This document shows, piece after piece, positions 21,771 through 33,270 of a stretch of DNA of 64,000 nucleotides (its first letter is position 1; every line of letters begins with the position of its first letter). The position numbers and the translations under genes are program-made. Source of the DNA: Kappaphycus alvarezii. Lineage: Eukaryota > Rhodophyta > Florideophyceae > Gigartinales > Solieriaceae. The notes under the pieces were generated by a model, which was given only the letters and a program-made list of their open reading frames with translations, was not told the DNA's origin and did no database searches. Where the stretch lies: positions 62,001 through 126,000 of the forward strand of contig NADL03000137.1 of assembly GCA_002205965.3 (NCBI GenBank), written 5' to 3'.

Positions 21771-22727
21771 TACCGCCGTCGACTCGCACGTCGGGTTGGT
21801 AAGATCAAGGCAGCAGCTGAGTTGGGCTTCGAAAAGGTCTACAAGACGATATTCGCGACTCTGGGACGTCAACTTTACGGCTTTCTTCCAAGTTCCCAGC
21901 AGTCTATCATCGATGGAGCACAAGGCCATGGAAGCATCGACTACAAACAAGCCAATCAGAGCCAAGCCGTGAAGGATATCGTTGACCTTATCGCTGTTGA
22001 TCCTCCGATGGCATTTGCTTCTCGTCTGATCGAATCTTTCAACAGGGTTACAGGTTGTACAAGAGACATCAAGAATAAGAGTAATTTGGCCACATTTGTC
22101 TCCCGATTTCATGGACTGGCCTCTGAGCACTTGATGAACTCGAATGCTCCTGCCTCATTGCAAGTAGGGAAAGTTTTGGAAATTACGCTACTCAACGATG
22201 CCAAACTTTCGGAGAAAACCCTCACTAATGCCACGATGCAACTTATCTCCACTGTTGAAAGTCGTGCGATATCTGAAGTGCAGAAGCCTACCACTGTTTT
22301 CAATGTCAAATATTTGGAAGGAATTCAGAAAGTAATGGACCTGCTTCATGAACTTGATGGTTAGATCCATGTTGGCCGTTGTAAAGACAAGGCTGACAAA
22401 TATCGTCTCGGATTTCTAATTCTCAAAGAAAAAGCCAAGGAAATGGCCAACTCGCTATCTTCTGCCCTTAGGGATCTTTCGAAAGGTCTCGGTAGAGAGA
22501 TTTTGTTGAAGGATACTGTCGAGGCAATCAAAAAATCCAAGCAGAAGTCCTGCAAACTTGATATTCGTGATGCAGTCGATGTTTTGAGCATTTTGTCAAT
22601 TGCCACAGCTCAGTCCTCTTCGATGGATGAGAAGCAAGTTGAGAAGTTCTTCAACTGTAATGTTCAGAAGGCTCTTCTCGTTTTCAAGCAGCCAGGTTCC
22701 GATGTTAATTGTTCCAGAGATAAGTAA
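21771..22727 (+). pseudogene. Copia element 1 Gag-like ORF
   Basis: One frame stays open from 21771 to 22727 except for a single TAG at 22362-22364. It encodes a helical, lysine-rich protein (SRLIESFNRVTGCTRDIKNK; VEAIKKSKQKSCKLDIRDAV). No ATG is found near the 5' end of the frame. Position directly after the 5' LTR and primer site, and before a zinc-knuckle-like segment, supports Gag. Confidence 0.55.
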
Positions 22728-22808
22728 CTTGGCAATCACAAATACAGAAGCAGGAACAAGCGTAAGCGGAATCGCCCTACACGCGGAAATTACCCTGGAC
22801 AGCAGTTC

Positions 22809-22858
22809 TGCTTTGGCTGTTTGGATGAAAATAACCTTCAAGGTGACGAGAGCTGCAA
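22809..22858 (+). other. Zinc-knuckle-like motif of copia Gag
   Basis: In another frame after Gag: QQFCFGCLDENNLQGDESCK, i.e. C-x2-C then a final cysteine, preceded by a basic RNKRKRNRP stretch. The histidine of a canonical CCHC knuckle is replaced by asparagine. Confidence 0.4.
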
Positions 22859-23539
22859 AAAATGAGCTTTCTAGAAACGTCGCCGTGATCGCGATAACTC
22901 GAATGGACGTAGTCAGGAGAACAAATCACCTTCGTTTTTTCAGGCAGGCTCCACTCAGCGCAAAAACAACTAAGTTTAGTTGCTGGACGGTAAGCCTGTC
23001 ATGACATCGCTCCAGGACGGGAAGATTCAGATCAAATTCTAGATTGTGGTTGTCCTCGAAGTTTGGGTGGTATAAAGTATGCTGCTGTACTACGTTTGGC
23101 ATTTGGAATTGAATTTATCCTCATTCCCTTTGATTGCGACCCGTTTTACCATGGATATGGCCATATTTGTAGCGAATCCGGAATCAATGGCGGAATTTGG
23201 GATCTTCCCCTCACGGACTTGGGCTGCAACGAGGTGTAAATCCCCTTTTATATGGCCGATGGGGATGGTATTCCTTTACTCGAAAACGAAATACTCCATA
23301 AATCAATCCAGAGTGGTCCTGAAAACCTCCTTGTAATTCAGTCTGGTTTTCGAGACCTTTCGAAGAGCAAAATTGTGTTACCAACATACTTCGATTCAGT
23401 GTCCCATTCTGAACCAGACGCAAGAAGGACTTACCTTCAGGTATTTTCCTCGAATATGTCCTCCATTTCATCCTTCCTCTCCTCGCATCGTTCTCTCTTC
23501 TCTCCCGAACGTGGAAATAAATTAGTCAACAAAATTTGT

Positions 23540-24000
23540 TTGTCCGATGCAAGGTCGCCAAGTGATTCGCGATCAAGCTGCATGGATACACCCACCTGCC
23601 GGCGGAAGATTTTGCCTAGACTTGCAAGCGAGCGGGCGGCGTAAAAACTATCCTCAATCAGGCGCTAAAGTCTGCGTCGGACAAATGGACGAGCTGCAAA
23701 ACGACTGGACGACCTCAGCGCATGCGAAAAGTGTCTCTACCTCCAATTTTGGCTCAATTCAATGAGCACCGGCAGCTTGAATTTCTTTTCATTGCGGAAC
23801 TCCGAAACTCTCCGATACTTTATATTATTGACGTGTACACAGCTTTCTCAGTCACTCTCATGCTCGATCCTAGGAGTATGAAAACAGCCGCTGGAGTATT
23901 TGAAGTGAATGATACTCCTACCCCTCATGTCCTCAAGGAAGAAAAATAACCGCGTAGCACCGCCATCTACTACTTCAAGCGAGGACAGAAACTTGGTCGA
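23540..24000 (+). pseudogene. Copia element 1 pre-integrase and integrase start
   Basis: Frames give KLHGYTHLPAED, then CKRAGG and CKTTGRP, an HHCC-like zinc-binding order (H-x4-H ... C ... C). This is followed by PILAQFNEHRQLEFLFIAEL and SPILYIIDVYTAFS, the first catalytic strand region of the integrase core. Stops occur inside. The catalytic core is not continuous afterwards. Confidence 0.6.
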
Positions 24001-24815
24001 TGCCTCAAAATTTTGGTATGATCGACAAAACCTCACATGGTACTGCCCTCATTTTCGCTCTAGCATCGCGGAGCACCAATAAGTGCAGCATACGAAGATG
24101 TTCGTAACGCTTCCGAATCAAGTTTGCTCAAGGATTTGGACGAGATTGAATTCGTATTATAGAGGTCTTAATCTGTTCTAGATCTCGAAAGAAAGCACAT
24201 TGATGTGTCTCATTTGCGCAATAATGATCCTGAAATGGACAATCAGGATGCGACAATGCCGAAAATGAAGTCGATTCCACGTTGGAATTTCCCGTTCTTC
24301 AACATCAAAGACGTTCTGGGGATCAGGAAATGCAGCTCTCTGATGTTGCTGATGTTGCTGAAACGTTCGAGGACGAACACGCGTTATTTGTTCACCACGA
24401 GTACCATGGTGCTCTGCTCAACATTCTTCGTAAGTTGAAGATTCGATTGACAGATGTGAACAGTTCCATCGCTGAAACAGCTTGGTCTTTCATCGGAAAG
24501 CAGCTGAAAGGCTCCGTGGATTGAATTCATTCCTATGAACCACCGGAACTTCACAAGGATATTGGTACTACGAAATTAACCTCGCCTCCAATGCTTCCCA
24601 CACAACTGGAATCAGACGAACAAAACACATCAAGCGTTTCGTCGGTGATTAACCAGTTTCAGAATTTCAGCTCCAATTCTCCCCTCAATAGATTCTTGGC
24701 AAGTCTATTACGAAATGAAATTCCAATTACAAAGGCGCGTTTGAAGAAATGGATCTTTGAACACTCCCGACGCATTGTAACATCATTTCTTCTCATCACT
24801 TCTTTCAAGTAAAGG

Positions 24816-25373
24816 ATGATGAATCCGCTGACAAACTCAAGCTCAAATGTCGTCTGGTACCACATGGAAACAGGGACAAAGCCAAAAGTCCCTTCGAACG
24901 ACTCTGCAACCGCTTATTTTCCGATTATTCGTCTCGTCCTGTCCATCGCTTCCCTATTTTGCATGTGTATTGCGACCATCGATATCAAAGGCGCGTACCT
25001 ACAGAGTGTCACTCTCAATTGGGACATTTATGTTCGACCACCCCAGGGATGGGCATCCATCTCTAAATCCGTATGGAAGCTTTTGAGACCTACCTACGTC
25101 ATCGTTGAATCCGGTCGCCTTTTGCAACTGGCAGTTGAGAGATGTTTAACTGATGAGGGATACACAGAAGTTACTGAACTACCTCAGTTGTTTATCAAAA
25201 GAAGAACCAATGGCCGAATAGGAGTCGCTATAGCCAAGGTTGCTGATGATCTTCTCATTGTCGGATCTCCTTCTGACCTGGGTAATTTTTATGAAGACAT
25301 TGCCCGTCGCTTTACCAATTGCCGCTTTCTAACTGGTTACGATTTCATCTTCAACGGTCTCAACCAACAATAA
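24816..25373 (+). pseudogene. Copia element 1 reverse transcriptase
   Basis: The 185-codon frame includes CMCIATIDIKGAYLQS (motif A with its aspartate), DIYVRPPQGW, a degenerate LLRPTYVIVESGR in place of the usual K.LYGL.Q.....W, and VAIAKVADDLLIVG (motif C, VADD where copia RTs usually have YVDD). It carries on in another frame to the RT/RNase H connection (25401-25760: DRCEQMDYNCTRDELTYYLS and SYLQQFVGSLKVLNI). Decayed. Confidence 0.8.
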
Positions 25374-26559
25374 CAATAAAATTTATCGGTTGTCCTTGAT
25401 ATGAAGGAGTACCCGGAGAGAATAAATCCGTTGGATTTGCCGGAGGACCGTTGCGAGCAAATGGATTACAATTGCACCAGGGACGAGCTCACATATTATC
25501 TCTCCCTCGCTGGTTCGCTCAACTTCCTGGACATGGTGTTCTTCCTCAAACAGACTTCGCTGCTAGCTATCTTCAGCAATTCGTCGGTTCTCTCAAAGTC
25601 TTAAATATCTTCACTGCAAACAACGTCCTGCATGAAATCAATGCCTTGGACCCACTGCTCTCCTTCTTCTCACCACCTTCCCTTCATTCTACAGTTCCAA
25701 TTGTCGTCGTGGGGCTACTTATGCTAGGGATAAATCCAATTTGGCTTCAGCGTCCAAATTGAGGTCTACCCAGTGATTCAGCGTGGAAGTAATGGTTGAG
25801 CGGAGAGAGATCCAATTCGCATTTTTTCCTCCCCTCTTTCTTTTTTTCTTCTGTCGCTTTGGTTGCGGCGACAGGCAATTTTGCTGGTTCGAGGTGTTAT
25901 TGTCCCGGTCCAGAAAGTTCGAAATAATCTGCAGCGCGCAATTTAGCCTGCTTGTTTCCTTCCACCTGTATCCAACTATTCACAGTACGTGCTTCCCTTC
26001 GTGCTGTGACCTTGCACAGCATCAGTGTAGGGCCTTCCTTTCACGACCCCAGATGTACATTGTATACTTCGATAAACAATCAACACCATTTTGCCAGCTA
26101 ATAATAATCCACAACCACGCACATGTGACTGTCGAACACAAACTTATCCTCGTGGTGCTTAAATTCCGCCTCCACGTGGCGCATTTGTACAACAACCTGA
26201 ATAAAACAGAGCCACGATAAAAATTAAAATTGTGACAGTCCACTGGTCTGAGCGCTTGCACCACAATTACTGCAAAATTAGGTAGTTGATTTCACATGGC
26301 ACGCGGCATGCAGTACGTCGTATCTGAGCTCAACTTTGTACAAAATATAATGTCGCGCCGTTTGCCTACACCAAATTACTTGTGATTCTCAAACGCTAGT
26401 CAAGGTTCATTCGCATATGGGCATACAGGATACATATCTGGTGTGTTCCTGACTGCGGGGGTGAGTGTGTACATCACGTCCTTGACTGGATTAGCGACAA
26501 GCAGTCTCGAGTTTCGTTTTCTCCTATCGGTGCAGAGATTCTCGCTGCAACCACTGCTT

Positions 26560-26850
26560 CTGATCGCGAATAACTTTTCGCAGAACGCAGAAATTTTGCA
26601 AGTCGTTCACGGATCCGCCAATTCACTCCCTTTTGTCTTGATTTTTGAATCTTATGGGAGTTATTCAACCCTGACAACCCTACACGAAGTTCCAGACTAT
26701 CGTCTCCGCCCAAAAATAGCACTGATTAGAGTTTTATTCGATTGTGGGGAGATATTTGTCGTCCAATGGATTCCAGGTCGCCTAAATTCCGCTTACGGGG
26801 TGACCGTGAGGAACCTGAACATATTTCGTTGCCTAAACAAGTTCTGAAGT
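26560..26850 (+). pseudogene. Copia element 1 RNase H remnant
   Basis: Frames contain LCKSF/VVHGSANSLPFVLI, then SYGSYSTLTTLHEVPDYRLR and VVQWIPGRLNSA, the C-terminal RNase H pattern (K..R..I......W.PG..N.AD..TK) of copia polyproteins. The last acidic residue is degenerate. Confidence 0.65.
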
Positions 26851-27056
26851 CGGGGGTTGTCGAACACGCAATATTCCATTGCGTAAAGCGTCGCAATCAT
26901 GATCAGTTACTTTCCTGGTAAATCAGAAGAGCAGACCTACAAATGTGTTCCTTATCAAATGATTTATTCACTGGTCAGACTAGGCGAGCTAGTTTTCTTT
27001 GTCTGTGCCTCGAATTCTGCGCTGCTCTACTCGCTTCACTACGCTTACGTTTGCGC

Positions 27057-28126
27057 TTATATTTTTTCCCCCACTGGTTGCGAAACAAGCTCGCAAAGGC
27101 CTGTCACGGCTTCAAACTTGAAGCCGTCGCCCACGCAAGCATTGAAGACGGGCACGTAGAGTCTCATCGCATACTCTTCCGCACAGTCAAACAAAAGTCT
27201 GGAATTGTAGTCAATGGCCACGATGTGTTCGATGTCTTCTTCCCTTTCATCCTTGCCCATCACTTGGACAAGAATGAAACCATCTTATCGCTCGAGCAAC
27301 CATTATACTGCTGACTCCACCCCAGTGTGAACGCGACGCAGTGTGTAAAATCTCATGTAATGCTCAACCAATCTTGCGCAAGAACCTAGATATCGATCGG
27401 ATACTGCTCCCTTTTCAAGTAGTTCTTTTGCAACTATCTCTCCTTTTGCCTTCCACAGAAAGTTTTCTAAGGCCGCGGCATGCAATCACCGCTCACGCAT
27501 TGGACAGGTTCCTTTGTTCCGTGTACCATCAAGTCGGCAGAAATCGCGGATGGCTCTCTGTTCTCAGGACCAGAGAGGTATTAGAAGGAGCAATCGTTCT
27601 TTATCCACCACGCATATATCTTGTCTACTGAGTTTGCTGCAGATTCCTCTTGTAACCGGAGCACAACTCCCCCACTTTACCTTTCATCCTCGATTTCGTA
27701 TAGAATTGGGCTTCCAGGACACCGCTCGTCCAAATCTGCCAACGTTACTCTGCTGAAGTCGATGGAGTGGAATTGAACTTCCCAGAAGTCTGCAACGCAG
27801 CCTCGTGCATGCTCAGATTCATAAAAGCAGCTTTTCTTCCAGCCATGTCTCCTTCCGGATGCGTACGTAATCCGCTTGATTTGGTACGGTGTGACGTCGA
27901 CAAGTTGACGAGAATGCATGTCATCCATGACATCAAGAAAGGCCAACCGCATGAGGTCAGTGTTGTGAAACTTCTTACTTGGGCGTTCGTGAAGCCATTC
28001 CTTTATCGCAGACGCGCACCTCGCACCAAGCTTGATCATGTTTTCGAATTTACCTTCTGCGATCCTTTCAGATCCTTTCCGAAGAATAACTTCGAATACT
28101 CCAACCGCATACACCACCGAAACCAA
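27057..28126 (-). CDS. Antisense open frames inside the copia element, unrecognised
   Basis: On the minus strand three frames follow each other: 28126-27677 (149 codons; first ATG at about 28042), 27485-27303 and 27263-27057. Their composition looks protein-like (FLDVMDDMHSRQLVDV; RLYVPVFNACVGDGFKFEAV), unlike the low-complexity shadows elsewhere. A possible donor-like AG|GTAAAG lies at the end of the first frame. I recognise no family. They may be a captured gene, a nested fragment or chance; only the position between RNase H and the 3' LTR is certain. Confidence 0.3.
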
Positions 28127-28495
28127 TTAGAGTGTCTGTCCTCTGGCTTCCACGTCTATCCGCCGATAGTTCGCTTTCGATGAGCTTTGATGCTGCTTGT
28201 CGGTGTTACTAAACCCGAAGGCATCATAACTTGGCACCGAACTGACAGGACTTACACATTGTTTTGTTTTGGAGACAGGATAGGATTTGAAGTGATAAAT
28301 GTGATCTAACAGACTCTATTTGTATGTGTGGAAGGTGCAGCACACCAATATGCCATGGGAAAAGTCGTTAAGTATCGCTTTGTGGCCAATTCTGTTCATT
28401 CTGAATCAGATGGAATGCTTTTGCAGTAGTTCCCACCCCCGCAGTGGTTTTTATTTTTAATTAGGCCCGGGGTATTCTGGTTGCAATGGGGTTTG

Positions 28496-28823
28496 TGTGA
28501 TTTCTTCCCGGTATTTATTATTCGATTGCCTCCAAATACCTCCCGAAGAATCAAGGAAATTACAGTAGCGCCGCCGGCACTACGGGCGACCACAGCAGGG
28601 TGACCTCTGGGATACTTAAACGTCACCTAGTAAACTACCTACAGTAGCTACCGGGAGGGGGGACAGCAGATTCAACCAAGTGTTTGAACCTCCCGGGGGT
28701 CCTTGTGCCCTTTCACCGTTTCTCGTCCAAAAGGGCTTCTCCCTACTGCGTGCGTGCTGCAGCGCAGACAACTATCCCTTCCACATCTTCTCTTCCCTAT
28801 CTATCCGTCCTGCGCTCACCACA
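28496..28823 (+). repeat. 3' LTR of copia element 1
   Basis: Same start and end as the 5' LTR (TGTGATTTCTTCCCGG ... GCTCACCACA), followed by the target copy CCGAC. Upstream GCAATGGGGTTT could be the polypurine tract. Confidence 0.92.
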
Positions 28824-28828
28824 CCGAC

Positions 28829-28925
28829 AGTAGAGTAAAGTACCATACCGTGCCGGCAACGTACAGTACTATACTTTCTGTACTTTACATACTGCACTGT
28901 ACATACTTTACTGTACATACATGGA
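28829..28925. repeat. GTAC/ACTGTAC-rich simple repeat
   Basis: Repeated CGTACAGTACTATAC, ACTGCACTGTACATAC and TTACTGTACATACATGG motifs form overlapping short palindromes. This is one of many such clusters in the window. Confidence 0.7.
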
Positions 28926-29620
28926 GGAAGATGGGAGGTTCATTTATTGTAACAGATTAGCTTGCTTATATCTAGTCAACTCGTATGTTAGTGTCTATTA
29001 GCACATCCGCCTTTCGTTTTTATTTACGTGGGGTGACCATTTTGCACAGTCTATGTGCAATACCAAGTATCATGTTGGACCAATGGTCTGGGAAGCTGTG
29101 CACTATCACCAAGGTCAGTGATCCTTGCTTGACACAGAGTCAAGTTCGAACATTCACTACTGAAAAAGGGCAGTAGTTCAGTTATTGAGGATATAAGGGC
29201 ACCGTTGCTTTTCATACTGAGAAGTTATTTTCGAAAGAGTTCCGTCTAGATAGTTCTAATCAAGAGAATCAAAGCCACAAGGAAATTTAGAGGTCAATGG
29301 TTGGCTACCAGATCAGTCACTCAGCTTTCAGGTCCACTCCTCTCTATCGCCCGACCACGTCTATTGTAGCACTTTGGTCGCTGGCAAAGATTCTCGCCTC
29401 AGGTAGATAGTGTTTCCCTTTTCCGTTGACACCATTTTTACGCGGTCAGATTACTCAATCTTCTTCATAACGGAGGGTGAGTGTAAAGCTGAAAGGGTTG
29501 AACATACTACCGGTCCGGGCAGCAAGCTAGCACCCGTAATAGCTCGGTTGCGTAGAGTCATATAAAAATCAGGTCAATTTCCTTCTCCGTGGCCACAATA
29601 ACCGAACTCACGCGCCTTGA
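28926..29620. other. Intergenic or decayed 5' part of copia element 2
   Basis: No recognisable frame. It may contain the lost 5' portion of the pol remnant downstream, but no LTR pair was found. Confidence 0.3.
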
Positions 29621-29686
29621 GGGGGAAGGTTTGGGTGTTTCACTCTTGCAGGATATATCCGATCTCTCCCATGGTTTTCCGGGCAA
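29621..29686 (-). repeat. LINE 3'-tail repeat (B type)
   Basis: GGGGGAAGGTTTGGGTGTTT, then CACTCTTGCAGGATATATCC, as at 866-1020. It lies at the 5' edge of the copia pol remnant. Confidence 0.65.
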
Positions 29687-29699
29687 CGCCCTTGATGAC

Positions 29700-31342
29700 T
29701 ACCCATAGAAGACTTCAGGTTTGTATGAAATTGGGCGGCTGCCAGAATGGGAGATTGCTGGTTCCCTTCACTAAGTGACAGGTGCGGGGTGTTCGGTACC
29801 ACAGGACTGTGGACCTGTTTCTTTGGGACTGGCAACGTTGACGAATACCATTGAGAAGCAACGCCTTCCTTGCGCGCCAATCCCGGTTCGTCAAACGTGC
29901 CCCCGTGACGACAGGTGGCAGTACTGTAGACCAAATCGGGACAGTGAGAGCAGTTAACAGTCATGTTATTTACAAAGTCAAGCAGAACGATGATCTGTCC
30001 CTCAACAAACTCACGGCAAGGATCGCCCCTCATGGGAATGAAGATGGCTTTAAGAATGTATTAGCATCTGATTATACAACTTGTCCACCAACGGGACTAC
30101 GAGTTGTTGATTTATTTGGATGGACAGTGTACAAGGCCGATGTCAAAGCTGCAGTTTTACAGACTTGTACTGCTAGACGTGATGTGTGCGTGAAGCCTAC
30201 GAAAGAGATTCGGATGAGATCTACACATATATGTGGCTACTAATGACTGCCTCTTATGATTTAGTCCATGCCAATGCTAAGTTCAATTTCAACATGTGCC
30301 ACAACTGTTTTATAAGCGTAAGGATGGAAATCTTGTGCTACTTGTAGCCAAGATTGTCGATGACATCAAGGCAGCAGGCATTCAGGACAATGCCAAATTA
30401 TTATTGAAATGTTTGATGAATCATTCAAGCTCGGCATTGTCTCACATGTTCCTGGTCAGCTAAGATTCTTTGGCATAAATACAGTAAAAGATAACAACAG
30501 TACCGTCTCTAAAAATGCTGATTACAAGCTAAAGGCACTGAAAGAGTACCCGATAAGTCTCAGTAGTCGAAAGGAGTTTGGCGAGCTTCTAAATGATATT
30601 GAATACTCGTACTTTGCCTCTACCAACAGCTCCCTTGGTTGTATAGGCACTGCAGCATCCCCATTCCGCTCTTTTCATGCATCTTATCTACAGCAGAAAG
30701 CTCCTGAGACAAAGGTATGTCATCTCGTCAAGCAGAAGAATGTTTTAAGCAAGCTCAAGGAACTTTATACTGTAATTAACAATCCAGGACCAGCTGACTA
30801 CACTGAATATGAACTATCAGTATTGATTTTTACCGATGCTTCAAAACGTGATGAAAATGGCCAACTTGGTATTCTTACCGGTTTACTTATTGGACCATTG
30901 GCCAAAGAGACTATATTTCATGCAGTTTCCTGGATCTCTCACAAGTCAACGAGAATAGTGAAGAGTGTACCGGCTGCTGAAATCCTTGCTTCAGCATAAA
31001 GTATTGATGAAGCGAAGGGTATAGCATATGCCTACTCAGAAACCCTTAATGCGCATGTTGGAGTTCATCTATGCGTGGACTCTAAAGATTTGTTTACATC
31101 TCTGTCGACTTAACGAAACTCTGGGGAGCGTTGTATCAGCGGAGATGTTGCGTGTATCAGGTTTGTGTTTCAAGTTGGTATATATCACCTGGATTCCGGG
31201 CAAAATCAACTTCGCTGATACCCTTACAAAGAAATATAGTCCTCTCACTGATGCTTTACAACTGACTCTATTCAATGGCCGATTGAACATAGCATTCGAT
31301 GACTTTGCTGAAGCTAAGTCTATGCAAAAGAAATACGGCTGA
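29700..31342 (+). pseudogene. Copia element 2: RT and RNase H remnant
   Basis: Three frames in sequence give the copia RT (AVNSHVIYKVKQNDDLSLNK, KADVKAAVLQT for motif A, VCVKPTKE), a frameshifted motif C (VAKIVDDIKAAG near 30335-30380), the connection (EYPISLSSRKEFGELLNDIE; PFRSFHASYLQQKAPE), an RNase H aspartate strand (YELSVLIFTDASKR) and the C-terminus (YITWIPGKINFADTLTKKYS). Gag, protease and integrase are missing. The 3' flank (about 31400-31535 and 33131-33262) may be its 3' LTR, split by the Tc1 element, but no 5' LTR supports this. Confidence 0.8.
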
Positions 31343-31537
31343 AAGAGAGATGAGTATTGATGTACAGAGACTGCAATGGTGATTCGTGTTGCAGTACTGA
31401 TAAGTGGTCGTTATTTGAATATTCGTGAAATATCTAAGCGGTCGACTCCTTAATACTTGCATATTTCTTTTTATTACCTGTCTTGCCATGTCTAAATTGC
31501 TTGTACTCTACACACACTGCTTCTGTGGATCTCTATA

Positions 31538-31733
31538 CAGTGCGGTTCAAAAAGATAGCCAACCCCCATAAATCGCTCTGTGTTCCCGAAAGTTTTATTT
31601 ATTTTTAACGGTTTCCTTTCCACAGAGGAGAACATTACCTTGCGAACAGGATTAGAGAAAACCAAGAGAAACGAATAAAAAATGGGCGTTTCAGACATGT
31701 TTCAAAAATATAGCACCGTGCCAAAAAGATAGC
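31538..31733 (+). repeat. Left terminal inverted repeat of the Tc1 element
   Basis: 196 bp. Transposase-binding-like direct repeats: outer TTCAAAAAGATAGC at 31546-31559, inner GCCAAAAAGATAGC at 31720-31733, with a weaker TTTCAAAAATATAGC between them at about 31699-31713. Confidence 0.9.
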
Positions 31734-31870
31734 ATAGAAACGTCATATAAAACAAAAACGCGGGAATAACGTAACAGTTGCGCCAAAAAGGGATACAGTT
31801 AGTATTCAAATCTCCTGCAAAGGGAAGCGGGAGAACGATGACGCGGGCGAGAGATACTTTCATCACAAAA

Positions 31871-32872
31871 ATGGGCCGTGGCAAGATGCTCACCGCCGAG
31901 CAACAGACGCAAATCTCAGCCTTCAAGGAAGCTGGCTACTCTCTCTCAAAAATCGCGCGTCGTATCGAAAAGAGCCGCAAAGTCGTCACCAACTTTTTCA
32001 AACCCCCAGGAATGTACGGTACGTATCAAAAATGTTGCCGCCCTCGAGCCGTCTCGCACAGAGACGAACGCAAGATCGTCCAGGACGCACTGGAGGGAGA
32101 CAAGAGTCTCAACGGCTTGCGCCATTCGGGCACGAAACCCGTCTCCAATTCCACTGTGAGGCGAATCCTCCTGTCTACCGGCTACATGCAACACCGCCGC
32201 ATGAAGCAAGCTCCTTCGATGACGGTCAACAACGTCAAGAAGCGGCTTGAATGGTCGATAAAGCATATCAGCTACAAGGTGGAGGGGTGGCAGTGTGTGA
32301 TATGGTCGGACGAGAAGAAGTTCAACCTTGATGGACCTGACGGATGGTCATACTACCCGGCGGACATGAGAGTAGAATACCAACCTATTTTTTCCCGCCG
32401 CCAGATGGGTGAGGGTTCTGTCATGGTATGGGCTTGTTTTACGTACCACGGAAAGTCCAAAATTGTACTTCTGGACGGCCGTATTGATGCGAAGAAGTAT
32501 ATAAGTGTTTTGGAGGAAGGACTATTACCTTTTGCTGCAGTAACAGACGGGATGAAATGGATCTTTCAACAAGACAACGCGCCTATTCATAGCGCGATAT
32601 ACACTCGGTGTTACTTTGCGAGCAACGGTATTTGCGCTCTGGAGTGGCCCGCGCGTAGTCCTGACCTAAATCCGATTGAGAACCTTTGGTCCATTCTCGC
32701 ACATCGTTTCTACGCAAATGTTCGCCAGTTTGACACTGTACCAGAGCTAAAAGCTGCCATTTGCGCAGCTTGGTCGGGGATAGACGACGAGATGCTTCGA
32801 CGCCTCTCTGACTCGATGCAGAGGCGTATTAAGAGCGTCACCAGAGCTCAGGGTCGCGCAGTGAAGTATTGA
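31871..32872 (+). CDS. Tc1-family transposase (DD34E), apparently intact
   Basis: 333 residues from ATG 31871. A second in-frame ATG at 31838 would add 11 residues; 31871 is preferred because MGRGKMLTAEQQ is the usual start of this family. Residues 1-50 form a helix-turn-helix (AGYSLSKIARRIEKSRKVVT), with a second DNA-binding helix set around 80-110 (VSNSTVRRILLSTGY). The DDE triad is D147 (VIWSDEKKFNL), D235 (WIFQQDNAPIHS) and E270 (SPDLNPIENLW), with 34 residues between the last two, the Tc1 spacing. Length and motifs are typical of an active cut-and-paste transposase acting at TA sites. No stop or frameshift is visible, and it lies wholly within matching inverted repeats. Confidence 0.95.
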   Translation: MGRGKMLTAEQQTQISAFKEAGYSLSKIARRIEKSRKVVTNFFKPPGMYGTYQKCCRPRAVSHRDERKIVQDALEGDKSLNGLRHSGTKPVSNSTVRRILLSTGYMQHRRMKQAPSMTVNNVKKRLEWSIKHISYKVEGWQCVIWSDEKKFNLDGPDGWSYYPADMRVEYQPIFSRRQMGEGSVMVWACFTYHGKSKIVLLDGRIDAKKYISVLEEGLLPFAAVTDGMKWIFQQDNAPIHSAIYTRCYFASNGICALEWPARSPDLNPIENLWSILAHRFYANVRQFDTVPELKAAICAAWSGIDDEMLRRLSDSMQRRIKSVTRAQGRAVKY

Positions 32873-32933
32873 GTGCGGCCCATCGGGAAGGAGGGCCTTG
32901 ATTGCAAGAAAAGTTGTTAGTAATAGCCCCGGT

Positions 32934-33130
32934 GCTATCTTTTTGGCACGGTGCTATTTTTTTGAAACATGCCTGGAACGCCCATTTTTTTATTCCTTTC
33001 TCTTGGTGTTCTCTCACCCTGTTCGCAAGGCTCTGTTCTCCTCTGTGGAAAAGAAAACGTTAAAATAAACAAAAAAATTCTGATACACAGAGCGATTTAT
33101 CGGGGTGGGCTATCTTTTTGAACCGCCCTG
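32934..33130 (-). repeat. Right terminal inverted repeat of the Tc1 element
   Basis: Inverted copy of 31538-31733. Outer GGCTATCTTTTTGAA at 33108-33122 and inner GCTATCTTTTTGGC at 32934-32947 mirror the left-end direct repeats. Confidence 0.9.
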
Positions 33131-33270
33131 TATATATATATATTCGATATTGTCTGTCCATTACCCGAATAAAAAAAGGCATCGAAGCTTGTGCCTGAGC
33201 TCTATTGACTTTACTGTGTCTTGCCTCAGTTCTTTGAAGTTTCATTCTCAGTCTCACACCAATTATTATT

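Larger units (their letters stand above)
21354..28828 (+). mobile_element. Ty1/copia LTR retrotransposon, complete but inactive, with 5-bp TSD
   Basis: The element runs 21359-28823, bounded by CCGAC at 21354-21358 and 28824-28828. Its two 328-bp LTRs differ at about one base in ten by eye, implying an old insertion. A putative primer-binding site follows the left LTR by four bases. Internally there are a Gag frame, a zinc-knuckle-like segment, the pre-integrase and integrase start, RT and RNase H, in copia order, broken by stops and frameshifts. After RNase H about 1.6 kb remain before the right LTR, containing mostly antisense open frames. Confidence 0.9.
31538..33130 (+). mobile_element. 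Tc1 transposon with long terminal inverted repeats
   Basis: The 1593-bp element lies between TA dinucleotides (31536-31537 and 33131-33132), the expected Tc1 target. Left and right inverted repeats of about 196 bp begin CAGTGCGGTTCAAAAAGATA on the left and, reverse-complemented, CAGGGCGGTTCAAAAAGATA on the right. Each repeat carries AAAAAGATAGC at its outer and inner end, like the IR/DR arrangement of Sleeping Beauty-type elements. The transposase frame is intact. It is the youngest-looking element in the window, although its two repeats differ at several positions. Confidence 0.95.

Noticed and set aside
27670-27690. AG|GTAAAG at the end of the antisense frame as a true splice donor
   Set aside because: No convincing acceptor joins it in frame to the next antisense frame.
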